DNA of 42,687 bases from Polluticaenibacter yanchengensis (GTDB lineage: Bacteria; Bacteroidota; Bacteroidia; Chitinophagales; Chitinophagaceae): assembly GCA_027854065.1 (NCBI GenBank), contig JAQGEF010000032.1, forward strand, positions 1 to 42,687, given 5' to 3'. A program made the position numbers and the translations under genes. Below the pieces are notes generated by a model. It saw only the letters and a list, made by a program, of their open reading frames with translations, was not told the DNA's origin and ran no database searches. Below, piece by piece: positions 8,581 to 18,406 of the stretch (its first letter is position 1; each line of letters starts with the position of its first letter).

Positions 8581-9369
8581 ATTATTTTAACGGACGGACT
8601 TACTACCTTTGCGTAAGATTGCTATTGCCAGTATGGTATAGTCATGATTAAAGTATGGAATGATAAGGATTGAATAACCTTTGAATGATAAAAAATAACC
8701 TTTTAAACAGATAAATAAACAAATGAATTTATTAAAGTACTTTCCCACATAGTATCAATAACATCAATTAATAGAAGTTGCTAAACAAATTTAAAAATAG
8801 ATAAGTTCTTTACGATAGTATATTATTTGCAATGTAGTAAGTAATGAACATCTCAATTGACGAATGCAATGATACACTTAAAACAAAACCAGAATTGATT
8901 TAATAATTTAAGAAAACATTTCATGTAAGGAATATAGAGAATGAGTTATGACTAAAATTGTTTGTCTCTTAACAAATTATTCTCTTGTAAAATGTTGAAT
9001 TTCTAAATCAAAATAAAAGCCCTTAGCAAAATTAATTAGATATTATATTTATTTACATGTTATTTATTATTAATGAATTAAGGCATGCAGGAATGTGTTT
9101 ACATTACAATGACGAACATTATTGGTAATGAACATGTAGAATATTGTGCATGGCGTTCATGATTTTTAATTGTATATTAAAAATTACCTGCTGGTATGGT
9201 AAAAGATTATTTAATAACGGGAAGATTAAACGTTAACTAAAGTATTTATGTCTAATGATGTGTACATACTATTGAAATGTATTTGAATCATTAATCCGGA
9301 CAATAATTCAGCTATTTTGAGTCAATGTATCAACGATACTAAAATGAATAAATTTAAACAACAAAAATT

Positions 9370-10383
9370 ATGAAAACAAGATTACTAATGTTAATGATGG
9401 TTTTAAGTACGATCAGTTTTGCTCAAAAAACGATCACAATGATGATAAAGGAAAATACAGTTCCTTGTGTAGGTGTAGGACCTATGGATTGTATGCAGGT
9501 AAAAGAGGGCAAAGCCAAAACCTGGAGCAATTTTTACAGTTCGATAGAAGGCTTTAAGTACGAACCAGGGTATCAGTATAAACTAAGTGTAATAAAAACC
9601 AAGAGAACTGGGAATATTCCTGCAGATGCCTCCACCTATACCTACCGTCTTAAAAAGCTGCTTTCAAAAAAGAAAGTAAAAGTTCCGGTTGCTACATATT
9701 TAAATAAAAAAATGATACTTACCCAAATTAACGGTAAAGATGTTACAGATGGCAAAGTGTACATGACGCTGGACAATACTACTCATCAAATGTTTGGTAA
9801 AAGCGGCTGTAACAGGTTTAATGCCTCTTATAAATTGTCCGGCAACAATATAGAAATAAATCCAATGATGGGTACATTAATGGCCTGTGATCCTGAAAGT
9901 ATGAAGCTGGAGCAGGATTTTACGGCCACAATAGATAAGAAGGAATTTGAAATTCATACCACTGGAAATACTGTACATTTTAAAGACATTAAAACTAAAA
10001 ATGTGGTTCTGAAATTTAATATTCCTACTGAAAGTGAAATCTGGTCATTTATTGATGGTAAAAAATGGAAGCTGATACAGATGGACCATACAGGTATGGA
10101 CTACGGAAAAGCAATGATCCGGTTCGACGTGAAGTCTAAAAAAGTGAGTGGCAATGGTGGTTGTAATAATTTCTTTGGCTCCTTCACAACTAAAGGCAAT
10201 GAAATCATTTTCTCAGCATTAGGAAGTACCAAAATGGCTTGTCCGGATGGGAATGCAACAAGTACCGAAATTAAAATGTTAAGTCATTTAAGTAATGCTA
10301 CCTTAAGATTTGACGTTGCTGAACAAACTCTGAATTTGTATAAAGGAGAGCAGTTGATAATGATGTTCGGACTGGAAAGATAA
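9370..10383 (+). CDS. Exported DUF4377 plus double META-domain protein (HslJ-like)
   Basis: 337 residues. The signal peptide MKTRLLMLMMVLSTISFAQ is followed by a DUF4377-type segment (about residues 20-100; the VPCVGVGPMDCMQVKEG pattern is typical). Two META domains follow at about 105-215 and 232-335. Each has the family core: GKSGCNRF at 143-150 with MACD near 171, and GNGGCNNF at 261-268 with MACPD near 290. META domains occur in HslJ, an E. coli protein linked to novobiocin resistance, and in many exported Bacteroidota proteins of unknown role. It likely sits in the periplasm or on the surface. The gene stands alone after a long AT-rich gap, and I see no clear promoter. Confidence 0.85.
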   Translation: MKTRLLMLMMVLSTISFAQKTITMMIKENTVPCVGVGPMDCMQVKEGKAKTWSNFYSSIEGFKYEPGYQYKLSVIKTKRTGNIPADASTYTYRLKKLLSKKKVKVPVATYLNKKMILTQINGKDVTDGKVYMTLDNTTHQMFGKSGCNRFNASYKLSGNNIEINPMMGTLMACDPESMKLEQDFTATIDKKEFEIHTTGNTVHFKDIKTKNVVLKFNIPTESEIWSFIDGKKWKLIQMDHTGMDYGKAMIRFDVKSKKVSGNGGCNNFFGSFTTKGNEIIFSALGSTKMACPDGNATSTEIKMLSHLSNATLRFDVAEQTLNLYKGEQLIMMFGLER

Positions 10384-10596
10384 AATATTAGGGTTACGAA
10401 AGAACTGTTTTGATATTTGAAATTATATGAATTATAAATAATTTAAATGTTTTTGAAGCACTTTGGACGATGATTTCAATATAACGAGCACAACAGTCAT
10501 TTGATTTTATTGAATTTTAATTATAACGGGCCTAATGATTATTTATAATGATAAGGCAAAAAAGAGACGCTGTGAATGCGTGGAATTTGATTGGAT

Positions 10597-11613
10597 ATGA
10601 GAATTGATTTAAGAAGTGATACATTGACGCTTCCAACAGCTGCAATGAAAGAAGTGATGAACAATGCCCCTTTAGGTGATGATGTATATGGAGAAGACCC
10701 TTCGGTAAATAGCCTTGAGGAAAAAGCGGCAACTATGTTTGGCATGCCTGCGGCGTTATTTTGCCCTACAGGTACAATGACAAACCAGTTGGCAATTAAA
10801 GTACATACCCGTCCGGGAGATGAAGTAATATGTGATAAACTGTCACATATCTACTTATATGAAGGCGGTGGTATTGCCATGAATGCGTTTTCTTCTGTAA
10901 GAACCTTAGAAGGAAATCTTGGCAGGATTACTGCTAAAATGGTAGAAGAAAACATCAATAATGCAGCAGATGTTCATCAGCCTGTTACCAGGATGGTATC
11001 TTTAGAAAACACTGTAAATAAAGGAGGAGGAAGCATCTACGATTTTAACGAAATTAAACAAATTAAAGAAGTCTGCACTGCTAATGGTATTATCCTGCAT
11101 CTGGATGGTGCAAGATTATTCAATGCGTTGGTAGAAACAAATGAAACGCCATTAGATTACGGAAAAACTTTTGATAGTATTTCCATTTGTCTTTCCAAAG
11201 GACTAGGCTGTCCTGTAGGTTCTTTATTATTGGGCGAAAAATCATTTATTAACCAGGCAAGACGTTACAAGAAAGCAATGGGCGGTGGCTGGAGACAGGC
11301 AGGGGCATTAGCCGCTGCAGGTATTTATGCACTTGATCATCATGTAGATTTATTAAAAGAAGACCATCGGCGTGCGAAAGCAATAGGAGAGATGCTATCC
11401 GTAAACTCCTGGGTCGAGAAAGTGTATCCTGTAAACACTAATATTGTTTTGGCACAACTACCTCACAATATTACTTCTGCTGAGTTTGTAGAAAAACTGA
11501 AAGAAAAAGATGTACACTGTGTTTCATTTGGTAAGCACCTGGTAAGGTTTGTTACCCATATTGATTTCACTGACGAACAATTGGCAGCACTGAAACCTAG
11601 GCTTGATTTTTAA
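10597..11613 (+). CDS. ltaE: Low-specificity L-threonine aldolase
   Basis: 338 residues from the ATG at 10597; a TTG two codons earlier is the only alternative. It is a PLP enzyme of fold type I that splits L-threonine or allo-threonine into glycine and acetaldehyde in the cytoplasm. The family opening MRIDLRSDTLTLPTAAM and GDDVYGEDPSVNSLE are visible. So are the cofactor-site FCPTGTMTNQLAI, the HLDGARLFNA aspartate segment, and the Schiff-base lysine in CLSKGLGCPVGS (Lys201). The length is normal for the family. It is transcribed alone and ends at a strong terminator (11800-11845). Confidence 0.93.
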   Translation: MRIDLRSDTLTLPTAAMKEVMNNAPLGDDVYGEDPSVNSLEEKAATMFGMPAALFCPTGTMTNQLAIKVHTRPGDEVICDKLSHIYLYEGGGIAMNAFSSVRTLEGNLGRITAKMVEENINNAADVHQPVTRMVSLENTVNKGGGSIYDFNEIKQIKEVCTANGIILHLDGARLFNALVETNETPLDYGKTFDSISICLSKGLGCPVGSLLLGEKSFINQARRYKKAMGGGWRQAGALAAAGIYALDHHVDLLKEDHRRAKAIGEMLSVNSWVEKVYPVNTNIVLAQLPHNITSAEFVEKLKEKDVHCVSFGKHLVRFVTHIDFTDEQLAALKPRLDF

Positions 11614-11799
11614 TTGCCTTCTTTATTACAGCATAACTAATAGAAGTCTTTTACTACGTTATTGACTAGAGAGGTGTATTATGGTTAGCTATTATCTTTT
11701 TTTAGTTTTCAGGGAAAAACCGGCATATTGGATGAACGTGATTTGAATGACAAGTCTGCCATTTTTTTGTTCACAGCTTTCGAGTAAGGTTTTTGAAAT

Positions 11800-11845
11800 A
11801 AGCATAAAAATCCCCCATACTTTTTTATGGGGGATTTTTATGCTT
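11800..11845. terminator. Strong bidirectional terminator between convergent genes
   Basis: Perfect 20-bp inverted repeat: the left arm is 11800-11819 (AAGCATAAAAATCCCCCATA), the loop is CTTTTT (11820-11825), and the right arm is 11826-11845. The A/T runs inside the stem serve as poly-U tracts in both directions. It lies between the threonine aldolase stop (11613) and the convergent peptidase stop (11887). Confidence 0.85.
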
Positions 11846-11886
11846 ATGAACTTTTAGATGTAGCGAATACTATCTCTTTTTAAAGT

Positions 11887-12579
11887 TTAGCGCCGGTCGT
11901 TACTATTAACGAATAAAAGAATGTAATATAGCAATGTCGCTACAGAGCCAATTGCTGCCACTACGTATGTTCTGGCGGCCCATTTGAGTGCATCGGCTGC
12001 GCCATCATGTTCCTGAGCCGTGGTCATATTGTTTGCTTCCAACCATTTTAAGGCGCGGTTACTGGCATCATATTCTACCGGCAACGTGATTAGTGTAAAA
12101 ATTGTAGTGATTGCAAATAATACAATACCTACCAGTAAAATAGTGGGATTGGAACGTCCTGCCAATAAACCCAGGCCTATGAGAATAATCCATTGTGATA
12201 ATTTACTGCTTATATTGACTAATGGCACCAGTTTGCTGCGTAATTGCAGCATGCTGTAAGCTGTTGCATGCTGTACCGCATGACCGCATTCATGAGCAGC
12301 TACTGCTGCAGCGGCTATACTACGGCCCTGGTACACTTCCGGGCTTAGGTTGACGGTTTTATCTGCAGGGTTATAATGGTCAGATAAAAAGCCGGGAGTT
12401 GATATTACCTGCACGTCATAAATTCCGTTATCCCTCAGCATTTTCTCTGCTATTTCTTTGCCGCTTAATCCGTTCCTTAATCCTACTTTACTGTACTCAG
12501 TAAATTTGCTTTTCAGCCGGTTGCTAACAATTGTTCCTATTAGGAACATTATACCCGCAATGATGTAATATCCTATCAT
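11887..12579 (-). CDS. Membrane zinc metallopeptidase, YugP type (Zn_peptidase_2)
   Basis: 230 residues. It has an N-terminal membrane helix (MIGYYIIAGIMFLIGTIVSN), then a YugP-like core with LRNGLSGKEIAEKMLRDNGI and LSPEVYQGRSIAAAAVAAHE. The zinc-binding HExxH motif is HECGH in AAHECGHAVQHA. Two or three more hydrophobic helices follow (WIILIGLGLLAG, ILLVGIVLFAITTIFTLI, and a C-terminal one). The length matches the family. The substrate is unknown; the family is broadly conserved but poorly characterised. The gene is transcribed alone and ends at the shared terminator at 11800-11845. Confidence 0.88.
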   Translation of the reverse strand: MIGYYIIAGIMFLIGTIVSNRLKSKFTEYSKVGLRNGLSGKEIAEKMLRDNGIYDVQVISTPGFLSDHYNPADKTVNLSPEVYQGRSIAAAAVAAHECGHAVQHATAYSMLQLRSKLVPLVNISSKLSQWIILIGLGLLAGRSNPTILLVGIVLFAITTIFTLITLPVEYDASNRALKWLEANNMTTAQEHDGAADALKWAARTYVVAAIGSVATLLYYILLFVNSNDRR

Positions 12580-13152
12580 ATCCGTAAATCATTTTATTAT
12601 ACCATTATACAATCAAATTTTTAACCATAAATGAATGGTTGCGACATAAAATCAGGATTTAGAAAAAGTGAAAGATATTTTAACAAAAATTAGTCATTTT
12701 CTTGTCAGAATGAAAAAACTTTGATTATATAAATGCCAAATTGTCAATTTAGTAGTATTTTTATTTTTTATAAAACGATTTGCCACATTCATCATTTTAT
12801 TATATTTTTAATTGCTGTGAGTATAAATGATTGATAAAGTCGCTGAAATATATGTTTTCTGGGTTTATATAATGATGCTTTCTGATTGATTTGTATTTTA
12901 AAGTGATGACATATTCCTTTCCCGTTTTTTAATGAATAACAGGATTTAATAATAAAATGGTAATATTTTTTTATGAAATTTTGCTGTATTTTGCAACTTT
13001 AAATGATTTTTTTATAAATATTCCTATATTTGATGCTGCTTTGCTTATAAATTTGCGATAAATTGCAATATTTTACGAACTTTCGCAAGTTGTGATTTAA
13101 AAGAATTTGATTTTTGATTTTATTTAATTAATGAGATTACCATCAAAATATT
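12580..13152. other. AT-rich divergent promoter region, no gene
   Basis: 573 bp between the leftward peptidase gene and the rightward pfkA gene. It is extremely A/T-rich with no reading frame of note. TATATTTG (13025-13032) and TAAATTTG (13048-13055) match the Bacteroidota -7 consensus, but the nearest TTTG lies only 15 bases upstream of the latter, so a promoter call is weak. Confidence 0.4.
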
Positions 13153-14133
13153 ATGCATAAAGTAACTAAAATTGGCGTTTTAACATCAGGTGGTGATAGC
13201 CCGGGCATGAATGCTGCTGTAAGGGCAGTGGTAAGGACAGGCATCTATCATGGTATAGACGTTTATGGTATAAACAGAGGCTACAGCGGGATGGTGGAAA
13301 ATGATATTGTGAAAATGGAGAGCAGGAGTGTGGCCAATATCATCCAGAGGGGTGGAACTATCCTTAAAACTTCCAGGAGTAAAGAGTTTATGACGCCGGA
13401 AGGCCGTCAGAAAGCATATAATAATCTTAAAGCGCTGGGTATTGATGGCCTGGTTGTAATAGGTGGCGACGGTAGCTTTAACGGGGCCCAGGTATTCAGC
13501 AATGAATTTGATATTCCTTGTATTGGTATTCCGGGTACGATAGATAAAGATATAGCGGGTACAGATTTTACCATCGGTTTTGATACGGCAGTAAATACTG
13601 CAGTGGAAGCGATTGATAAGATCCGTGATACGATGGACGCACATGACCGTTTATTTGTAGTGGAAGTAATGGGGCGTGATGCTGGTTATATAGCGCTTCA
13701 CAGCGGTATTGCCACCGGTGCGGAAAATATTATAGTGCCTGAGGCCAAAACAGACATAGAAGAGATTATCAAAAGCCTGACTGAAAAAGAAAAGCGTAAG
13801 AAGTTAGTGAACCTCATAGTAGTGGCTGAAGGTGGCGAATTCGGCGGGGCTGATGAAGTGGGGAAACTTATTAAAAGCAGAATCCCTACAGCAGACGTTC
13901 GTGTATGTATTTTAGGACATATTCAACGTGGCGGGTCTCCTACCTGTTTTGACCGCTTAATTGCAAGCAGGATGGGTTTCCACGCTGTGGAATGCTTAAT
14001 GCTGGGGAAAAATAATGTAATGGTAGGTGTGGTGAATAACAGGATGCATTATACACCATTAAACGCTGCTGTAAAAGCAAAAGAGAAATTTAACAAGGAC
14101 TGGTTGAAGATTGTAAAAATCTTAGCTAGTTAA
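13153..14133 (+). CDS. pfkA: ATP-dependent 6-phosphofructokinase
   Basis: 326 residues, close to the 320 of E. coli PfkA. It phosphorylates fructose 6-phosphate to fructose 1,6-bisphosphate in glycolysis. Motifs in order are the ATP-loop TSGGDSPGMNAAVRAVV at the start, GGTILKTSRS, GGDGSFNGA (about 104-112), the catalytic PGTIDKDIAGTD (Asp131 as base), FDTAVNTAVEAID, VEVMGRDAGYIA, and ILGHIQRGGSPT with the allosteric and subunit-interface residues. Glycine in GGDGS supports ATP rather than pyrophosphate as donor. The pyruvate kinase gene follows after 31 bp, so the two regulated kinase steps of glycolysis are probably one transcription unit. Confidence 0.96.
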   Translation: MHKVTKIGVLTSGGDSPGMNAAVRAVVRTGIYHGIDVYGINRGYSGMVENDIVKMESRSVANIIQRGGTILKTSRSKEFMTPEGRQKAYNNLKALGIDGLVVIGGDGSFNGAQVFSNEFDIPCIGIPGTIDKDIAGTDFTIGFDTAVNTAVEAIDKIRDTMDAHDRLFVVEVMGRDAGYIALHSGIATGAENIIVPEAKTDIEEIIKSLTEKEKRKKLVNLIVVAEGGEFGGADEVGKLIKSRIPTADVRVCILGHIQRGGSPTCFDRLIASRMGFHAVECLMLGKNNVMVGVVNNRMHYTPLNAAVKAKEKFNKDWLKIVKILAS

Positions 14134-14164
14134 TATTTATTGGAAAACAAGAAAATCAGATTGC

Positions 14165-15655
14165 ATGAGTAAGCATATCACTAAGTATTTACACAAGGAC
14201 ATGGATAAGCAAGTAGGTATTGAACATAGTTCTAAAAGAACTAAGATTGTTGCTACCTTAGGACCTGCTTCCAGTTCTTATGAAACAATGTTGGAACTGA
14301 CCAAAGCCGGTGTAAATGTGTTCAGATTGAACTTTTCGCATGGCACTCACGAAGATAAGTTACAGCTAATTGAAAATATCAGGAAGATTAATAAAGAGCA
14401 GCCATACAATATTGCGATTCTTGCAGATTTGCAAGGACCAAAATTGCGCGTTGGTGAAATTGAAAATAACGGTATTTTAGTAGAGGAAGGTGATCGTTTG
14501 ACTTTTACCAACGAAAAATGTGTTGGTACAAAAGAAAAAATCTATGTGAGCTATCCTAACCTGGCAGGAGACGTCCGTCCGGGTAATATCATCATGATTG
14601 ATGATGGTAAAATTGAGGTAGTCGTAAAAGAGATTACCAAAACAAGTGATGTTATTGTTGAAGTAACTATTGGTGGTATTCTTTCTTCCAAAAAAGGATT
14701 AAACCTTCCGGATACTAAAATTTCATTACCGGCCCTGACCGAAAAAGATTTGGCAGATCTGGAGTTTATCATTGAGCAAAAATGTGATTGGGTGGCTTTA
14801 TCTTTTGTGCGCAGTGTAAAGGACCTGGTTATTTTACGTAATAAACTGGATGAGCGCAACAGTAAAACAAAAATCATTGCCAAAATTGAAAAGCCGGAAG
14901 CTGTTAATAATATCCGTGATATTATTTTGGAAAGTGACGGTATTATGATCGCGCGTGGTGACCTGGGTGTGGAAATGCCTGTAGAAAAGATCCCGATGAT
15001 CCAGAAAGATATTATCAGGAAATGTATGCACCGTGGCAAACCGGTAATTGTAGCTACCCAAATGATGGAAAGCATGATGGACCGTGTAAAACCAAACCGT
15101 AGCGAAATTACAGATGTGGCAAACGCTGTACTGGAAGGTGCAGATGCAATCATGTTAAGCGGGGAAACAGCAGCAGGCCAGCATCCGGTGCTGGTTATTG
15201 AGACCATGAGTAAAATTGTTCGCGAAATAGAACAATCTGCTTATGATTATAACCGCGAGGAAATGTTGGAGCCTCAACCGCATTCTCCGTCATTCTTAAG
15301 TGACGCTATTTGTTATAATGCTTGTAAAATGGCTAAAGATGTACATGCTGATGCTATTATTGGTATGACACAAAGCGGTTATACAGCTTTTGTTTTAAGT
15401 AGCTACCGTCCAAAATCACCTTTATTTGTTTTCTCCAAAGAGCGTTCTCTTATCAATCAGTTGAGCTTAAGCTGGGGCGTTCGTGCGTTTTATTACGCCG
15501 AGGAAGAAAGCCTGGACGAAATTATCAGCGATCAGATAAACATATTGAAAGAGCGTGGCTTTGTTAAGTCCGGCGATGTTGTTATTAATACCGGCAGTAC
15601 ACCGGTATCTCAACACCTGCCTACCAACTTAATTAAAGTATCACGTGTAGGTTAA
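14165..15655 (+). CDS. pyk: Pyruvate kinase
   Basis: 496 residues; it makes pyruvate and ATP from phosphoenolpyruvate and ADP. The core opens with KRTKIVATLGPASSSYETM and VFRLNFSHGTHEDK. It contains ADLQGPKLRVGEI, the active-site IIAKIEKPEAVNNI followed by DGIMIARGDLGVEMP (metal and PEP ligands), and KPVIVATQMMESMMDR. The C-terminal domain starts near SDAICYNACKMAKDV. About 20 extra residues precede the usual start; an in-frame ATG (MDKQVGIEHS) 12 codons in is possible. It is cotranscribed with pfkA and followed by a strong terminator. Confidence 0.96.
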   Translation: MSKHITKYLHKDMDKQVGIEHSSKRTKIVATLGPASSSYETMLELTKAGVNVFRLNFSHGTHEDKLQLIENIRKINKEQPYNIAILADLQGPKLRVGEIENNGILVEEGDRLTFTNEKCVGTKEKIYVSYPNLAGDVRPGNIIMIDDGKIEVVVKEITKTSDVIVEVTIGGILSSKKGLNLPDTKISLPALTEKDLADLEFIIEQKCDWVALSFVRSVKDLVILRNKLDERNSKTKIIAKIEKPEAVNNIRDIILESDGIMIARGDLGVEMPVEKIPMIQKDIIRKCMHRGKPVIVATQMMESMMDRVKPNRSEITDVANAVLEGADAIMLSGETAAGQHPVLVIETMSKIVREIEQSAYDYNREEMLEPQPHSPSFLSDAICYNACKMAKDVHADAIIGMTQSGYTAFVLSSYRPKSPLFVFSKERSLINQLSLSWGVRAFYYAEEESLDEIISDQINILKERGFVKSGDVVINTGSTPVSQHLPTNLIKVSRVG

Positions 15656-15674
15656 TTGTTTTTCTATAAATAAT

Positions 15675-15717
15675 AATAAAACAGGTTATAAGTAAAATGC
15701 TTATAACCTGTTTTATT
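15675..15717. terminator. Intrinsic terminator of pfkA-pyk
   Basis: Perfect 18-bp stem (AATAAAACAGGTTATAAG at 15675-15692 with its complement at 15700-15717) and a 7-nt loop, starting 20 bp after the pyk stop. A/T runs on both sides mean it may also serve the convergent lipoprotein gene. Confidence 0.85.
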
Positions 15718-15852
15718 TATTGGAGAATGCTGTTGAACATTTTTCCGGCTGCTTTGGTAGCCGCTACGCTAATTACCTATACAGGCATAGCTGTTGCAGA
15801 CTTCTGCACTGTACACGCATTTAGTTGTATATGAACAGGAGCCATTCCAACA

Positions 15853-16353
15853 TTATTTTATTTTCTTAAAATGATAAGGTATTGTCGTGTTACCATCGCT
15901 GATAACTGCATTCAGATCTTCCCCGCTCTTATTATAGCCAATCGTTTTTGGAAAGTCATTTAACGGGTTTTCACACTGGAAGCTGGTGTCTGTTTTTTGT
16001 GTCAGTTTAAAATCGGTCGAACTGCTTTCATTCTGTACACTTACTTTAAAATACCAGTCAGTATTGTTTTTTACGAGCAGTACATGTTCCTGCCATACAG
16101 TATCTTTCTTTACCAGCGTGTACCCGTGACTTTTATAAGTGCTGTCATTGAGCCTGGCCCATGTTTCGAATGTCTGTTTGCCTTGTTCATCATTGGTACG
16201 TTGCCAGTTGCCTAACAGCCAGTCAAAGTCTTTCGCCTTATTTTCGCTAACCCGGCTGGTAGCATTGCTGCCAGTATCTTCAGCGGTATTACTGTTATTG
16301 CATGCAATGCATGTAGTGATAGCTAATACGTACAGGGGAAATTTAATCTTCAT
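15853..16353 (-). CDS. Small lipoprotein, DUF6265-like
   Basis: 166 residues. A short signal sequence (MKIKFPLYVLAITTCIAC) ends in cysteines at 16 and 19, either of which could be lipidated. A Ser/Asn/Thr-rich linker follows. The body FDWLLGNWQRTNDEQ, ETWARLNDSTYKSHGY, SFQCENPLNDFPKTIGY and ISDGNTTIPYHFKK resembles the DUF6265 family, lipocalin-like beta-barrels of unknown ligand. It probably sits in the periplasm on a membrane. It stands alone, 135 bp from the pyk terminator and convergent with it. The family assignment is from memory of the WLxGxW opening. Confidence 0.7.
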   Translation of the reverse strand: MKIKFPLYVLAITTCIACNNSNTAEDTGSNATSRVSENKAKDFDWLLGNWQRTNDEQGKQTFETWARLNDSTYKSHGYTLVKKDTVWQEHVLLVKNNTDWYFKVSVQNESSSTDFKLTQKTDTSFQCENPLNDFPKTIGYNKSGEDLNAVISDGNTTIPYHFKKIK

Positions 16354-16965
16354 CGTTTTATGGTTTTACTTAAATTTAATATGAGCAATCGGTGAATATT
16401 GGTTTGCTAGCTTATTTGGATTCAATCCTATTCCGGAATTGAATGGTATAAAAGTAATTACCAGCCAGTTAGTTGTTCATGTAAATATAGTACCTATTTT
16501 GAAAGAATACGCCATATATGTAAAATATATTAAGTATAAGTTTTACTTTTAGAATACTGAATTTTAATTTATAATAAATATATTGAATATTTTTGGCTGG
16601 CTGAGAAGTGATACTGATGTCCAAAGGCTGCGGTGGGTGGGGGCAGCCGCCTGAGCGGCTGGTGCGACATTGGAACCGGTAACAAACCTTTGGGGCCCAG
16701 CACGGAGCGCAGCGAACCCCAGAACACACCGGACAAAAGCCGGAATAAAGGGAAATGCTGACAGCCCCAAAAAGAAAATAAATATATACTCCTGGTTATC
16801 AATATAAACATCGTTCCGGTTGCTGCTTTTTTATTTTTATATTATAGTATGGGCAGAATATCTATTTTTGTAAGTGGGGATTCTATGATAAAACTTTAAG
16901 AAAATTTCATATTATGTGGTGTATATAATGTACATTGCGTTCCCTTATTATAAATTTCGATAAAT
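16354..16965. other. Intergenic gap containing repeat copy A
   Basis: 612 bp between the divergent lipoprotein and accD genes. The middle (16600-16768) is a GC-rich dispersed repeat described separately. The flanks (16380-16599 and 16790-16965) are strongly AT-rich without frames or RNA genes that I can identify. Short open frames inside the repeat are byproducts of its GC content. Confidence 0.5.
16600..16768 (-). repeat. Dispersed repeat, copy A (minus orientation)
   Basis: Read on the minus strand it begins GGGGCTGTCAGCATTTCC (right end at 16768). It then has TTCCGGCTTTTGTCCGG, GGTTCGCTGCGCTCCGTGCT, a hairpin module AGCCGCTCAGGCGGCT, and GCAGCC near the other end. Order and spacing match copies B to E. 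It lies wholly between genes. The class is unknown; there is no transposase, and the target-site duplication is not clear. Confidence 0.7.
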
Positions 16966-17901
16966 ATGGCTACTGAAAAGTCTAAACAATTCGATGATTT
17001 TGAGAATCAAATAGCAGGCGAATCTTTTGTAGAAGGTATTACTGAAGAGCAAAGGACTAAATTTTTTAGTCGTAATGAAAAAGGTATTACTACCGGTACC
17101 AACGAGAAAAAAGAAATTCCCGACGGACTTTGGGTAAAATGTCCTGAATGTAAGTACACCAGTACAACTATGGAATTGAAAGAGAATCTTTTTGTGTGCC
17201 CTAGTTGTAATTATCACCACCGTATAGGAAGTGATGAATACTTTGACATCCTGTTTGATAATAAAGAGTTTACAAGACTTTTTGATAATATTAAAAGCAA
17301 GGATTTTTTAAATTTTGTGGACCTGAAGCCCTATAAAAAAAGGCTGGAGGACTACTGGAAAAAATCTGACTTACATGACAGTTTAAGTGTTGCGGTTGGA
17401 AATGTGGAAGGATTGCCGTTGGTAGTGGCATGTATGGATTTTGAATTTATTGGTGGTAGCCTTGGAAGTGTGATGGGCGAAAAAATTTGCCGTGCGGCAG
17501 ATTATAGCCTGGAACACCATATTCCTTTGATGATTGTAAGTAAAAGTGGCGGTGCCCGTATGATGGAAAGCGCTTTCAGCTTAATGCAATTACCAAAAAC
17601 ATTGGGAAGGTTATCTTTACTGGCAGATGCCGGCATCCCTTATATTTCTTTATGTACAGACCCTACTTTTGGTGGTACAACCGCATCATTCAGTATGGTG
17701 GGCGATATTATTTTAGCGGAGCCGAAAGCGTTGATCGGTTTTGCTGGTCCGAGGGTTATTAAAGAAACCATTAAGAAGGATTTACCTGAAGGTTTCCAGA
17801 GAAGTGAGTTCTTATTGGAACATGGCTTCCTGGACGCAATTGTTGACAGAAAAGATTTAAAAGTAACTTTAGGCAGGTTTTTGAAGCATTTCAAAAACTA
17901 A
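16966..17901 (+). CDS. accD: Acetyl-CoA carboxylase, carboxyltransferase beta subunit
   Basis: 311 residues. With AccA it transfers the carboxyl group from biotin carrier protein to acetyl-CoA, giving malonyl-CoA for fatty-acid synthesis. A four-cysteine zinc ribbon is visible (WVKCPECKYT and FVCPSCNYHH, residues about 51-75), followed by the crotonase-type core with GGSLGSVMGEKICRA, SKSGGARMMESAFSLMQ, DPTFGGTTASFSMVGD and FAGPRVIKETI. The zinc ribbon starts about 25 residues later than in E. coli AccD. The extra N-terminus is charged, and I see no alternative internal start codon. smpB follows after 29 bp. Confidence 0.95.
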   Translation: MATEKSKQFDDFENQIAGESFVEGITEEQRTKFFSRNEKGITTGTNEKKEIPDGLWVKCPECKYTSTTMELKENLFVCPSCNYHHRIGSDEYFDILFDNKEFTRLFDNIKSKDFLNFVDLKPYKKRLEDYWKKSDLHDSLSVAVGNVEGLPLVVACMDFEFIGGSLGSVMGEKICRAADYSLEHHIPLMIVSKSGGARMMESAFSLMQLPKTLGRLSLLADAGIPYISLCTDPTFGGTTASFSMVGDIILAEPKALIGFAGPRVIKETIKKDLPEGFQRSEFLLEHGFLDAIVDRKDLKVTLGRFLKHFKN

Positions 17902-17930
17902 GACCAGGGTTAGGGTAGCAGAGGTACAAA

Positions 17931-18365
17931 ATGAGCATAAACAATAAAGCGGCATATCACGAGTATTTTATAGAGCAAACTTATACTGCCGGGTTGGTAT
18001 TAAGTGGTACGGAAGTAAAATCGCTTAGAGCTGGCAAAGCCAGTTTTAATGATGCTTATTGTTTGTTTCATAAAGGAGAGTTGTATGTAAAAAGCCTGCA
18101 TATTTCCGAATACAAAATGGGAACGATTTACAATCACCTGCCTACCCAGGAGCGTAAATTGCTCTTAACCAGGAAAGAACTGAAAAAACTGGAAAATAAA
18201 ATAAAAGAAAAAGGATACACCATTGTGCCTTTGAAAATATTTTTCAGCAAAGAAGGTTGGGCTAAAATTGAAATAGGGCTCGGCAAGGGTAAAAAACTAC
18301 ATGATAAACGTGAAACGATCAAACAGCGTGATAATGACCGGGAATTGCAGCGTTTTGTGCGATAG
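17931..18365 (+). CDS. smpB: SsrA (tmRNA)-binding protein SmpB
   Basis: 144 residues, the normal size. It binds tmRNA and brings it to stalled ribosomes for trans-translation. The family pattern is complete: NNKAAYHEYFIEQTYTAG, LSGTEVKSLRAGKASFNDAY, YVKSLHISEYKMGTIYNH, ERKLLLTRKELKKLE, IVPLKIFFSKEGWAKIEIGL, and the basic tail GKGKKLHDKRETIKQRDNDR that folds in the decoding centre. It is probably cotranscribed with accD (29-bp gap) and ended by the terminator at 18407-18439. Confidence 0.96.
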   Translation: MSINNKAAYHEYFIEQTYTAGLVLSGTEVKSLRAGKASFNDAYCLFHKGELYVKSLHISEYKMGTIYNHLPTQERKLLLTRKELKKLENKIKEKGYTIVPLKIFFSKEGWAKIEIGLGKGKKLHDKRETIKQRDNDRELQRFVR

Positions 18366-18406
18366 GCCCGTAACGGACTAAAGTAATGCAGACCTTAATA
18401 TATTGT

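Larger units (their letters stand above)
7981..9369. other. 1.4 kb AT-rich gap between divergent genes
   Basis: This stretch separates the leftward efflux locus from the rightward META-domain gene. It holds a palindromic repeat (8301-8377) inside a short decayed reading frame (8251-8544) and a weak terminator at 8559-8580. From 8581 to 9369 the sequence is very AT-rich and I see no reading frame, RNA gene or convincing promoter. No regulator gene for the efflux pump is recognisable here. Confidence 0.5.

Noticed and set aside
13029..13055. Promoter for pfkA (TTTG then TAAATTTG)
   Set aside because: The boxes are only 15 bases apart, shorter than the usual 19-21, so it is mentioned but not called as a promoter.
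14551..15207. 218-residue open frame antisense to pyruvate kinase
   Set aside because: The pyk frame on the plus strand is complete and conserved; the antisense frame mirrors its codon bias and resembles no protein.
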